From positions 124,001-188,000 of the forward strand of contig NZ_JAFIQX010000008.1 of the NCBI RefSeq assembly GCF_017356035.1: DNA of 64,000 bases. The letters run 5' to 3'. A program made the translations under genes and the position numbers. The notes under the pieces are model-generated. The model was given only the letters and a program-made list of their open reading frames with translations, did not search any database and had not been told where the DNA came from. Positions 43,282-52,646 of this stretch are shown one piece after another. How positions within the stretch are numbered: the first letter of the stretch is position 1; every line of letters starts with the position of its first letter. This stretch comes from Longitalea luteola (GTDB lineage: Bacteria; Bacteroidota; Bacteroidia; Chitinophagales; Chitinophagaceae).

Positions 43282-46200
43282 TTACTGAACATCTACGCCT
43301 CCTATCCCCACTCCTTCCGCATCCGTTGCCGTTATGCGAACAATATACTTCCCGGCATTGATCATGGAGCCGGTGGTAGTGGTAATATAATTCCATTTGC
43401 CCTCACGGGTGGTGGTAAATTCCATGGGTTCGGTTTTCATTACCGTACCATCTGCCTGCAGCAATTGCCAGCTGGCCTTTTTGGTTGCGGTCAACGGATT
43501 GTAATACCGGAAAGTCAGTGAATATACGTCTGCTACGCCCACGTTGATCGTGATATCAACCTGCGTGCCGGCCGGTTTGGTAAATACTACCGACTCGCGT
43601 TTGTTAATGGTTTGGCGTATACTGCCATCACCGGTTGTTACGGCCTTCTCCATTTTATAGCCCGTAGTAGGTTTCTGATCGAAAGGCGGTTGTAAGGTAG
43701 TTACCGGTTTTACGATCACGGAATACATCCTGCCATTATCGCCAGTTCCATTGGAGCCTAAGGTCACCACAGCGTTTGCAGCAAAACGTTTACGGTATAC
43801 CTTAAAATTGGTTTCTCTTATATTCTGTATTGTCGTTTTTGTATCCTCATACGCTTTCATCCACGCTGGTAATTGAAGGGTACTATCCATGGCAATGAAC
43901 ACATCTGCATCGTCTGTTACCATAAAAGATGCCCAGTTATCTGACACTTTACCTGCCGCACTAACAGGCATCTGTATCCATTCAGCACCATATAAAGTAG
44001 GGGGTAATGCGGTAAAGGCAATGGCACTGTCAGCATATTGCTGATCCCCTGTATTCAACCAGGTAAACGCCTGTAGCCTTTTTGCCAGCGAGGTGTCGGC
44101 CATTGTTATTTTACCGATCAATGCAGCAGCAGGTGGGGCAGCCTTTGCTTTTTGTTCTTTCGTTGCAATGGCAATGGCAGAGATGATCGCCTGTCCGGCC
44201 TTTATGCGTGGAAATGAAATTTGTAATTGTCCACCAGTCACATGCACGTTCACTACTTTCTTCACGGCCCGGTCATGCCCCGCTTCTGCCCAAAGGTCCA
44301 GGTCTTTGATAACTGTTTTGTTATTAACGGCTACGTCGAATACCCGCCAACCTTTACAATCGAGGCCGCCGCCGGTGCCCCACCAGGGTTCGGTAAAATA
44401 TAATTCAACCCGGTATTCACCATCAGGCACCGGGAATTCATACCGCAGCTGTTGCAAACCGTAGCGGAAACTCTGGAACAATGGCCAGTCGGTAGTGCCG
44501 GCAATGGGATCATAAGTTTGGCGCTGACTGGCATAGAATGCCGGCATGCCGGGGAATTGCTTTGTCCACGAAAGAGAACCCCAGGTATTGGAAGTCTTTT
44601 TCTCCCGGTCGGCCAGCCACATATGACCATTGCTGTCTTTATAATCAGGGCCGCCGCAGTTGACGCGGTATAAATAGTTACCCCACCCGCCCGCTGAAGG
44701 AGGAGCCAGTATCCCCTCAGCTTCCGCGGAAGACGACGACTGCTTATTGTTCCTGTAAAACGCATTAAAGTTTGGTGATTGTGGCAGGTATTGCAACACA
44801 ATATAATCTTCCGCCACTTTCTTTCCTTTCACATACCCAACTGCATACAATACGTTGTATTTAATATCAACGCCATCCCATTTAAAATGCGTACCGATGC
44901 CATTGCGGGTACGTTTGCCCAACGAAAGTTTATTTACATCATTGAAGAGCTCCACTTCATCGCAATTGGAGTACACGACAATTCCGTCTTTTTTGCCGGG
45001 GCTTGTCCAGCGGCCGGGCCAGGTATGTGAAGTTATGTATACCATGGGCTCTTTTTCCTTGGGAGCATAATTGGCGCGGAACATATAGAACACATCCAGT
45101 GGTTCTTCCCAGGGCGTCAACAAGCCTTTATAGTTCACCGGCCCGATGCGGTCGAGCTCGCGATACCCTTCCCCGCTTTGCACGCGGCCCGGGTTATCGT
45201 GCGAGGTATAGAGCCAGAAGAAATGCCCGCAGGTACTGTCCCTCACTGATTCGGCTAAACGTACTTTCATTTCCATCAGTTGCGTCATGCGGTCTTCACT
45301 TACCGGACCGTTCTGCACAAACCCGCCTTCGGTGTGCAGGTCGAGTGTGCGCCAGGCGCCGTATTCGCCGATCAATTGTTGGCGGATCACATCACTGGCA
45401 TAGGTGGCAGGGTTGCCACCATAGGTGCCCGTCCAGTTCTGCGGTACATCCCAGTCGGTACCCTCACCACCATTACAGGTAGTTACTTTTCGCTGCGACG
45501 AAGCTGTTGGATCCAGTTCCCTGATCAACTCGGTGCATTCGCGCGCGAAGTCTTCCGGTATTTTGCTTTCATTCTGCAAACCCCATAAAACCAGGGACGG
45601 ACTGTTACGCCTTTCTATCACCCATTCTTTGAGCAGGGTTTTAAAATTATTCTTAAACTCAGGCGTGTTGTACCAAACGTGGGCCGAGAGCTGGGTCCAC
45701 CAAAGGATGCCCATACTATCAAGCAGATATTGATACCGCAGGTTATGCGGCTGATGCGCATCGCGGAAGGCATTAAAACCTACCGCTTTTATCTGTTGCA
45801 CGCGGGCGCGAACAGCCTGATCGCTGAAAGCATGGCCGGCGCCTATCAAATGTTCGTACTCGGCAACGCCATTGATGAAGACCGGTTTTCCATTCAGGTA
45901 AAACTGTTTGGAGCTGCCTGCTCTGCCAACAGGCCAGCTGATCCACCGGATGCCATACGGCGTTTCCATAGCATCCACCACCTTGCCGTTCTCAAGTATT
46001 TCTGTTACCAGGGTATAACAATACGGATCGGTCAAAGACCACAGGTGTGGTGTTTTTATTTCAGGCAATTGCTGTTTTACTTCTATGGTTTTTCCAGGTT
46101 GCAGGGAATTGTTAGCAGCTGTTCTTACCACCAGTTGCCGCGCCTTGTTCAGGAGGCGTTGTTGAATGGTAATGGTAACGGCTTTATTGCTGTAATTCTT

Positions 46201-46917
46201 TACGGTAGTTGCCAGATGCAGTTTCGCCGACTTTTCCGACACCGCGGAATCATTCCAGATATGCACACCAAAGGGTTCTACCCGCACTGCGTTCGTCGTA
46301 ATTAAATGTACCGGCCTGAAAATACCCATCGGCTGCGAACCTTCACTAAAGCCACGTTCGTCGGAGCAGCCGCCGCACACCCAGGGCAGGGTGTTGATAT
46401 TGGCCGGATGATCGGCGCGCACCGCCAACAGATTCGGTTTGCTATTATCTACAATGAGATCAGTAACGTCGAGGGTAAAGCTGGTTCTGCCGCCGGCATG
46501 CGTTCCTGCTTTTTTACCATTCACCCATACCGTAGCAAAGGAACCCACGCCTTCAAACCATAAAAAATAACGTTTGTTCTTCTCCTTACGGGGCACCGTA
46601 AACGTTTTTCGATACCAGGCGTAACCATGGCGGTTACCATGATGCAGGCGGCGGTACCCTTCATACTGATCCCAATTGTGGGGTACATTCACCGGCTGCC
46701 AGCCAGTGGTTTTATACGATGCATTTTCGAACCCATCATATGCCTGCTGGTTGGTATCATTGGCGATGGAGTACCAGTTGTCATTCAGGGAAACATCAAC
46801 GCGGCTACTCACCCGCCCTCCCGCCGAAGCAGGGAAATGAATCGTTTGCGCCGACGCGCTACAGGCGCCTAATAGTGATAAGAGAACTACAAAACTTTTT
46901 ATTTTTCTTTGAAACAT
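43282..46917 (-). CDS. large exported GH2 enzyme with malectin and C-terminal carbohydrate-binding-like domains
   Basis: A 1211-residue protein with a signal peptide ending ASAQ. Domains: jelly roll (WQPVNVPHNWDQYEGYR, GVGSFATVWVNGKKAG), Ig-like, and a TIM barrel with acid/base Glu450 in LWGLQNESK and nucleophile Glu518 in LIGEYGAWR. A DUF4982-like part follows at about 625-710, a malectin-type domain at about 748-925 (YRVNCGGPDYKDSNG, VPDGEYRVELYFTEPWWG, RVFDVAVNN), and two beta domains, the last (about 1100-1211) CBM35/CBM6-like (VADVYSLTFRYYNPLTATKKAS). The added domains should bind carbohydrate. It is much longer than typical GH2 enzymes. It is cotranscribed with GH95 (72-nt gap). Specificity unknown. 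Confidence 0.88.
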   Translation of the reverse strand: MFQRKIKSFVVLLSLLGACSASAQTIHFPASAGGRVSSRVDVSLNDNWYSIANDTNQQAYDGFENASYKTTGWQPVNVPHNWDQYEGYRRLHHGNRHGYAWYRKTFTVPRKEKNKRYFLWFEGVGSFATVWVNGKKAGTHAGGRTSFTLDVTDLIVDNSKPNLLAVRADHPANINTLPWVCGGCSDERGFSEGSQPMGIFRPVHLITTNAVRVEPFGVHIWNDSAVSEKSAKLHLATTVKNYSNKAVTITIQQRLLNKARQLVVRTAANNSLQPGKTIEVKQQLPEIKTPHLWSLTDPYCYTLVTEILENGKVVDAMETPYGIRWISWPVGRAGSSKQFYLNGKPVFINGVAEYEHLIGAGHAFSDQAVRARVQQIKAVGFNAFRDAHQPHNLRYQYLLDSMGILWWTQLSAHVWYNTPEFKNNFKTLLKEWVIERRNSPSLVLWGLQNESKIPEDFARECTELIRELDPTASSQRKVTTCNGGEGTDWDVPQNWTGTYGGNPATYASDVIRQQLIGEYGAWRTLDLHTEGGFVQNGPVSEDRMTQLMEMKVRLAESVRDSTCGHFFWLYTSHDNPGRVQSGEGYRELDRIGPVNYKGLLTPWEEPLDVFYMFRANYAPKEKEPMVYITSHTWPGRWTSPGKKDGIVVYSNCDEVELFNDVNKLSLGKRTRNGIGTHFKWDGVDIKYNVLYAVGYVKGKKVAEDYIVLQYLPQSPNFNAFYRNNKQSSSSAEAEGILAPPSAGGWGNYLYRVNCGGPDYKDSNGHMWLADREKKTSNTWGSLSWTKQFPGMPAFYASQRQTYDPIAGTTDWPLFQSFRYGLQQLRYEFPVPDGEYRVELYFTEPWWGTGGGLDCKGWRVFDVAVNNKTVIKDLDLWAEAGHDRAVKKVVNVHVTGGQLQISFPRIKAGQAIISAIAIATKEQKAKAAPPAAALIGKITMADTSLAKRLQAFTWLNTGDQQYADSAIAFTALPPTLYGAEWIQMPVSAAGKVSDNWASFMVTDDADVFIAMDSTLQLPAWMKAYEDTKTTIQNIRETNFKVYRKRFAANAVVTLGSNGTGDNGRMYSVIVKPVTTLQPPFDQKPTTGYKMEKAVTTGDGSIRQTINKRESVVFTKPAGTQVDITINVGVADVYSLTFRYYNPLTATKKASWQLLQADGTVMKTEPMEFTTTREGKWNYITTTTGSMINAGKYIVRITATDAEGVGIGGVDVQ

Positions 46918-46989
46918 TATATTCCTTTTAATTTTTCAAACAGGCTGATCATGCTACTTATCCGGCTTTCACAGCCCATTGCACGCTGC

Positions 46990-49827
46990 TTATTGCCTAT
47001 TCGTTTTCAGACTTCCATTAAACACATAGCTGCCACCTCTCTTTGTAGCGAATTTAACTTCCTGACTGCCATATTTGAGGTGACAGAAATTACCGCTTCT
47101 GGAGGAAACTTTTACCTGCTGTAATTTTCCCTGTTTCCATGTCAGATCCAATACAAAACCACCGCGGGCGCAAATACCTTTCACGGTGCCTTCAGCTAAT
47201 TCAGCAGGCAATGCCGGCAACAGTTCAATGACGCCGGTATGACTTTGAATGATCATTTCGGCAATACCGCTGGAACCGCCAAAATTGCCATCGATCTGGA
47301 AAGGCGGATGCGCATCGAACAGGTTATTATACACGCCGCCTCTTTCCCGACCGTTATCATCAATCGCCGGCGTAAACAAATTCTTTATCATCAGTAGGGC
47401 ATGATCACCTTCTTTGAACCGCGCCCACACATTCACTTTCCAGGCAAGGCTCCAGCCCGTACCACCGTCTCCACGATAGATCAGTGACTGCCGGGCCGCT
47501 TTCATCATGGCAGAATCTTTCCAGGTAATGTCGGAGCCAGGGTATACGCCCCACAGATGCGAAATATGCCGGTGTTGGTTCTGCACTTCGTCAATGTCTT
47601 CCATCCACTCCTGCAACTGGTTGTGCTTACCAATTTTGTTAGGCGCTATTTGCGTGATCAGCGCTTTCAGCCTGTCGGCAAAAGCGGCGTCCTTGTTTAA
47701 AATGGCTGCTGCCGCAATGGTATTCTTAAACAGTTCGCGAATGATCTGGTGATCCATGGTTGGCCCAGCCACCAATCCACCCTGTTCAGGGGAATTGGAG
47801 GGAGTGCTGATCAGGTAACCGGTTTTGGGATCTTTCACGAGGAATTTTTCAAAGAATTGGGATGCGGCCAGCATGTTGGGATATTGCGCCCGCAGGAAAG
47901 CCGTATCCTGGGTGAACAGGTAATGTTCCCAGATGTGCAGACACAACCAGGCGGCGCCAGTGACCCAGATGCCATGGTTACTCGCATTGATGGGCGCCGT
48001 ACCCCGCCACAGATCGGTATTGTGGTGCAGCACCCAGCCGGGTGCGCCATAATGTTCCTTGGCAGTAATTGAACCAGCCTCAGCCAGTTCATTGATCATT
48101 TGGAACAAAGGCTGCGCACAGGCAGCAAGGTTCAACACTTCTGCAGGCCAGTAATTCATTTCCAGGTTGATGTTGGTTGTATACTTACTGCCCCAGGGAG
48201 GAGTTAACAGGTCATTCCAGATGCCCTGCAGGTTGGCCGGTTGGGTACCTGGCCTTGATGAAGAAATGAGCAGGTAACGGCCATACATGACGAACAACGA
48301 CACCAGTGAAGCATCGTCCTGCATAGTGAACTTACGGATGCGCTCATTCGTAGGTAAGGCGGCATTTTTACCGGCAGGCACGGTAAAACTAAAAGTTCCG
48401 GCCAGCTGCCGGTATTCCTTTAGATGCGCCGCTTTGATCGTATTATACGGAATATGCTTTATTTGTGCCAATGCCGCTTTACATTTAGCTTCCGGATCGC
48501 CGGATACATCTTTATAATTTACAAAACTGGTGGCGGCCACGAAATAAAAATTCGCTTCAGTAGCATTTTGCAGGTGGATGGCAGTATCGCTTACTGTGAG
48601 CTTGCCACCGGTAGCTGTTGCATAGAGATAACCTACTCCTTTTAAAACCCCGTTGCTCACCTGTAGCGATAAAGAAAGTGTATGATCATCGATCTTTTTT
48701 ACTATATATTTTTTATGGGGCGACTGCAATACGGCCTGTAACGACAGGGCGGCAGGTTTACTGGCCGTCAAATGCGCCACCAGGCATTGGTGCGGGGCAC
48801 TGATAAAATACTCACGGTTATAGCTAGTGCCGTTTGCGGTATAGGAAACTTTGGCAAGGGCATTTTCTATGTCTAGCGAGCGCTTGTAATTGGAGCTGTT
48901 ATTGCCATGGGCGAAGCGGAAATACAGGTCGCCGAAAGGCAGGTAATCGGCTTCGTAGCGCGGCATGGCCGGCGGGTTCTCGTCCTGGACGAAAAACTTC
49001 CAGGGATTCACCAATGCGGCTGTATCTGTATCGCCCCCTTCCGGATAAACCACCAGTGTTCTGGCCGTTCCTTTTACACCTGTAAATCCACCTTTATCAA
49101 AAAAATTGATCACCTGAACGGCCACGGTATTTTTTCCTTCTTTAACCAGGGCCGCCGGAATGGTATATTTTCTCTTTTTGCTGATGCCTTCATCGTGGCC
49201 TACCAACTTACCATTTACATAGGAGTAGTCAACATCGCGGATCCGGCCCAGGTCGAGCACCAGGTTCTTTCCCAGCCATTTGGCCGGCACATTAAAAGAG
49301 GTGCGAAACCAGAGTGCGCCATCGGTGCCCATCAGGCCGGTGCGCTCCCAGCCTTCCAGTGTTGGCAGTACCATGGTTGCCCAGTTGTTGTCGTTATAAT
49401 CTGCAGCAGCCGGCGCGGTTTGTTGTACCATGGCTTTAAACCAGGCGTCTTTTTGCAAAGCGTAGGTGCTGTCGTCGGGATCTTTTACCGCCATAAAATA
49501 TTTCTCGCCCATTGCTTCCGCTTCTTTTTGTTTGCCTTCGGCCAGTAACTGGCGGATGGGCTGCAGGTATTGTACAGCGCCGGTGCGGGCGTAAGTACGC
49601 GGACGGCCGCTCCACAACGTTTCTTCATTCAGCTGGAAACGTTCTTCTGCCACTCCGCCGAAGACCATGGCCCCCAGGCGTCCATTACCGAGGGGCAGCG
49701 CGTCTGTCCACGCGGCCGCCGGTTGGCGGTACCAAAGAGAAAGCGGCTGCTGTTGTGCTGTTACCGGGGTGAACGGACTAACAGCTGTTAACAAAAAAGA
49801 ATAACGAAGCAATGTTTTCAGGTGCAT
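46990..49827 (-). CDS. exported GH95 alpha-L-fucosidase/alpha-L-galactosidase with inserted jelly-roll domain
   Basis: A 945-residue protein with a signal peptide ending PVTAQ. The GH95 N domain opens LWYRQPAAAWTDALPLGNGR and LNEETLWSG, is interrupted at about 115-290 by a jelly roll like that of sialate O-acetylesterases and GH2 (LWFRTSFNVPAKWLGKNLVL, DVDYSYVNGKLVGHDEGI), then resumes at YLPFGDLYFRF. Catalytic region: Asn552 and Asn554 in TTNINLEMNYW, Glu681 in SNSPEQGG and Asp846 in QIDGNFGG. GH95 acts on alpha-linked L-fucose or L-galactose; both occur in RG-II and other pectins. It is the first minus-strand gene of PUL1 and adjoins GH2. Family secure; fucose versus L-galactose not resolved. 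Confidence 0.9.
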   Translation of the reverse strand: MHLKTLLRYSFLLTAVSPFTPVTAQQQPLSLWYRQPAAAWTDALPLGNGRLGAMVFGGVAEERFQLNEETLWSGRPRTYARTGAVQYLQPIRQLLAEGKQKEAEAMGEKYFMAVKDPDDSTYALQKDAWFKAMVQQTAPAAADYNDNNWATMVLPTLEGWERTGLMGTDGALWFRTSFNVPAKWLGKNLVLDLGRIRDVDYSYVNGKLVGHDEGISKKRKYTIPAALVKEGKNTVAVQVINFFDKGGFTGVKGTARTLVVYPEGGDTDTAALVNPWKFFVQDENPPAMPRYEADYLPFGDLYFRFAHGNNSSNYKRSLDIENALAKVSYTANGTSYNREYFISAPHQCLVAHLTASKPAALSLQAVLQSPHKKYIVKKIDDHTLSLSLQVSNGVLKGVGYLYATATGGKLTVSDTAIHLQNATEANFYFVAATSFVNYKDVSGDPEAKCKAALAQIKHIPYNTIKAAHLKEYRQLAGTFSFTVPAGKNAALPTNERIRKFTMQDDASLVSLFVMYGRYLLISSSRPGTQPANLQGIWNDLLTPPWGSKYTTNINLEMNYWPAEVLNLAACAQPLFQMINELAEAGSITAKEHYGAPGWVLHHNTDLWRGTAPINASNHGIWVTGAAWLCLHIWEHYLFTQDTAFLRAQYPNMLAASQFFEKFLVKDPKTGYLISTPSNSPEQGGLVAGPTMDHQIIRELFKNTIAAAAILNKDAAFADRLKALITQIAPNKIGKHNQLQEWMEDIDEVQNQHRHISHLWGVYPGSDITWKDSAMMKAARQSLIYRGDGGTGWSLAWKVNVWARFKEGDHALLMIKNLFTPAIDDNGRERGGVYNNLFDAHPPFQIDGNFGGSSGIAEMIIQSHTGVIELLPALPAELAEGTVKGICARGGFVLDLTWKQGKLQQVKVSSRSGNFCHLKYGSQEVKFATKRGGSYVFNGSLKTNRQ

Positions 49828-49883
49828 ATGTACAAGATATATGGGTGATAAGACGGAAATGGAAGGATCCGGGTTGGCAAGAT

Positions 49884-49953
49884 AGTTTAAAGTTCACAGT
49901 TTAAAGTTCACAGTTTAAAGTTCACAGTTTAAAGTTCACAGTTTAAAGTTCAT
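49884..49953. repeat. heptad array, AGTTTAA/AGTTCAC family
   Basis: Ten units alternate AGTTTAA and AGTTCAC (last unit AGTTCAT), a 14-nt super-period, in unbroken register. Confidence 0.87.
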
Positions 49954-49992
49954 AGTTCCCGGCGTCGAAAAAAGCGTTAAAAAGACATTAAT

Positions 49993-50134
49993 GTTATCAG
50001 TTAACAGTTTCTGGATCCAGTAGCCGGTTATCAGTCGCCGGTTACAGGTTCCAGGTTCCATGTTTCAGGGAGCCGTTAGCAGGCTTTGCGTTTAAAGAAT
50101 AAAGCCCTGTAACCTGCATCCTGAAACCTGTAAC
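49993..50134. repeat. heptad hairpin, GTTACAG subtype, with degenerate left extension
   Basis: The four proximal left units at 50041-50068 (GTTACAG, GTTCCAG, GTTCCAT, GTTTCAG) pair with four right units at 50107-50134 (CTGTAAC, CTGCATC, CTGAAAC, CTGTAAC). About seven more degenerate units extend left to 49993 with one phase slip. The spacer is 38 nt. Confidence 0.82.
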
Positions 50135-50240
50135 ACTCCGTTTCATATTGGTATCTGGCAGGCGACGATAGCATTCGGACTACATTTACGATCGATCTAT
50201 TAACAATTTTGACTTACTTTGGGACCTTCAATTTTCAGTT

Positions 50241-51185
50241 ATGAGTACTGAGCAGTCAGCCGCCGCCCGTTTTGAGGAAGAATTCCGGTCCACCATCCCC
50301 CGCTATTTATCAAAGCCCGGGATTAATGTCGACCTGAAAATGCGCCATAAGGAAACGAACGAGGCGATGTCGTTTGCCGAAGCATTTCCCGAACAGTTTG
50401 CCAACTGGCAAACGATACAAAGCGCGTATGATCGCCGGAGCCTTATTTATTCGATCCTTGATAATATTATGGGAAAAGATCTGCAGTTGTGGCAGATCAT
50501 CGAGCGGTTTACCGATGACCGGTACGCGCAGCGGGCAGTAGATACCGCGAAAGCACATGCCGATGCAACAGACGAGAACAGCGCTGATTATTGGGCAGCA
50601 CTGGCCAAAGCCTATTTAGTTCTACTAAACTATCCAGCAGTTGAGGAAAACGCCCGCAAAGCATTATCGATAGATGCCAATTTTCACCGTGCGAAGATCG
50701 TGTTGGCCGATGGATATCACGCCACCGGAAAAACTGAGCAAGCGCATCAGTTGTATAACGAAGTGCTGAAAGACCGCTTACCCAAAACGCAGGCGCTTTC
50801 ATTGACATTTGCGCAATTGGTGGGTTTTGACGGAAATATCCTTCCCTCGCCTTTTTATGCGCTTGATTGGCTGCAGGCGCATCCGGATACAACCATCGAT
50901 ACCTGGAACTGGGCGAATGACGAATTTTATTACAGTCCGCACTTTAGAACGCAATTCGCCTATTACCTGCTGAAACAAAAAGAAACAATGCAAGGACTGG
51001 TGAAGTTATTTGCCCTGGCGCAGGAGATGCCATGGTGTAAGGAAGCGGTGATCAACAGCTGGCATTTGATCAACCAGTTAGGCATGGCGGGTAATATGGA
51101 AAAAGCGTATGCCTGGCTGCAAAGTGTGATGGAGAACAACCAGTGGAACCCCAATGATCCGGGTTTGCAGCGGATGGAGGTGTGA
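50241..51185 (+). CDS. TPR-repeat protein, hypothetical
   Basis: A 314-residue protein with no signal peptide. Helical repeats of tetratricopeptide type lie around residues 100-190 (DYWAALAKAYLVLLNYPAVEENARKAL, FHRAKIVLADGYHATGKTEQAHQLYNEVL), followed by a second helical half. Such proteins mediate protein-protein contacts in the cytoplasm. It is unlike the PUL genes around it and stands alone on the plus strand. No specific partner or pathway can be named. Confidence 0.75.
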   Translation: MSTEQSAAARFEEEFRSTIPRYLSKPGINVDLKMRHKETNEAMSFAEAFPEQFANWQTIQSAYDRRSLIYSILDNIMGKDLQLWQIIERFTDDRYAQRAVDTAKAHADATDENSADYWAALAKAYLVLLNYPAVEENARKALSIDANFHRAKIVLADGYHATGKTEQAHQLYNEVLKDRLPKTQALSLTFAQLVGFDGNILPSPFYALDWLQAHPDTTIDTWNWANDEFYYSPHFRTQFAYYLLKQKETMQGLVKLFALAQEMPWCKEAVINSWHLINQLGMAGNMEKAYAWLQSVMENNQWNPNDPGLQRMEV

Positions 51186-51326
51186 GATATGAATGACTGT
51201 CTTTACCCCCTGAAAAAAGGTTCTACTATCGACTTTATACACGGATGCTTTGGCGGATGGTTAGTGCGACTCAAAAAGCGGCGAGTCAATAAAACGCGTG
51301 CCGTCAAACATAATTAGCAGAGATTA

Positions 51327-51734
51327 TTACTTTACATTTCGTTTAATTCTTGAAATGATTATCTTATAAAAAAACAAAGCCAAAAAGCCGATACTCATCA
51401 AAACATTCAAAATACCATACCAATCAACATGTCTTTGAGACGTAAAATAAACGTAAACGAAATACTCACCCACGAAGCAGAAAAATACTATAATTAAAAA
51501 ACGAACAAATACTTTCTGCTTAAGTGCAAAATATATAGGCCAGTAGCACAACAACATAACTATCACAGGTAAAAGCAGCAAAATAAATGCTAGGTAAACC
51601 CATTCTGCAAGGTCTTTAAATTCACTTATTTTTAGAATCCAGAAATTATTTTGAAAAAACATTAACAGCAGGTAAAAACAAAAGTATTTCACCAACATAT
51701 ATAAGAAAATATTCTTGTAACTAACTGACAACAT
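51327..51734 (-). CDS. small integral membrane protein, hypothetical
   Basis: A 135-residue protein made mostly of hydrophobic segments, probably four helices: about 8-26, 45-68, 78-97 and 105-125, with a basic C-terminus (SRIKRNVK). It is not recognised. The DNA is more AT-rich than the PUL genes, as in the next gene, which may point to a different origin. The open frame is plausible but could be a chance product of AT-rich sequence. Confidence 0.5.
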   Translation of the reverse strand: MLSVSYKNIFLYMLVKYFCFYLLLMFFQNNFWILKISEFKDLAEWVYLAFILLLLPVIVMLLCYWPIYFALKQKVFVRFLIIVFFCFVGEYFVYVYFTSQRHVDWYGILNVLMSIGFLALFFYKIIISRIKRNVK

Positions 51735-51881
51735 TTATAGTCTTTTATACCAAATGGCAGGTTTATAAGTATGATCATAAATTCGCATTGAAGACCAGGC
51801 GCACGGAAGATTCGTTACTTATTTGCAAAATCCAACATCAGTTTTATTGAATTCAGTTCTTAGAGAATTATAGCAAGCAAA

Positions 51882-52646
51882 TCACCAGAAAAAATAGCTG
51901 GATCTTCCTTTATCAAATATCCACTTTCCCGCACGATAACGTAATATCACATTTAGAGCGGCTTCATTAATTACCTTAGCGTTACCACTACGATCCATGC
52001 CATCACGGCAATATACTTTAGCTACCCCCTTAAAGTGAATTTCGTCCAACTCCTTATTGTAATGAAAATGCAAGGAGTCTGGAATATAATCCACACACTC
52101 TTCATCAATATAATACCCGATACAGATCTTCTCCCCTCCTATACTTCTGGTATCTAAAACTAATTTTAGAAAGTTGGTATCAAGTTTATATATATGGTAA
52201 TAATCAAATTCCCTGTATGAATAGACGCCGCCAATCATTATTTGATTATCGATCCCGTAAAATTGATTATACTTAATAGGTAACAAAAATTGCATTCGCT
52301 GATCCCGAAAGTCAATGAAACTATAGGTATCATTCAAAACTGTAGGGGGACTGTCAGTCAACTTAACCAGGTAGACACTTATATTATGGGCAGGCACTTC
52401 CTTTAATTCAACACTGAATTGCGTCCTGGTAAAATATTTCTTACGAAGTATCTCTTCTATACTTTTTAGATCCAGATCATCTTTTTTATTGTCTATTGAA
52501 TAAACTACCTCATTATAAATATTGATGGTATCGATGGTTGACAAACCAACCTGCGCCTTTTCTGGTTGTGAATTTCTACAACTGTAAAAAAACAGAACGA
52601 ACAAAAACAAAGTCAGGGTTCTCATTATAGAGTGGTAAATTTTCAT
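51882..52646 (-). CDS. predicted lipoprotein, hypothetical
   Basis: A 254-residue protein with a lipoprotein signal (LFLFVLFFYSC, Cys near residue 23; an ATG at 52625 gives a tighter leader, MRTLTLFLF). The mature part is mixed alpha/beta with many Tyr and Asp residues and no known domain (YSFIDFRDQRMQFLLP, GGVYSYREFDYYHIYKLD, GIDNQIMIGG). It is likely attached to a membrane facing the periplasm. No relation to the sugar genes can be seen. AT-rich like its neighbour. Confidence 0.65.
   Translation of the reverse strand: MKIYHSIMRTLTLFLFVLFFYSCRNSQPEKAQVGLSTIDTINIYNEVVYSIDNKKDDLDLKSIEEILRKKYFTRTQFSVELKEVPAHNISVYLVKLTDSPPTVLNDTYSFIDFRDQRMQFLLPIKYNQFYGIDNQIMIGGVYSYREFDYYHIYKLDTNFLKLVLDTRSIGGEKICIGYYIDEECVDYIPDSLHFHYNKELDEIHFKGVAKVYCRDGMDRSGNAKVINEAALNVILRYRAGKWIFDKGRSSYFFW

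Larger units (their letters stand above)
49828..50240. other. 413-nt divergent intergenic region
   Basis: This region between the GH95 start (minus) and the TPR gene start (plus) holds two repeat elements (49884-49953 and 49993-50134) and presumably both promoters. No promoter could be fixed. About 100 nt between 50135 and 50240 is free of repeats and lies directly upstream of the TPR gene. Confidence 0.6.
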
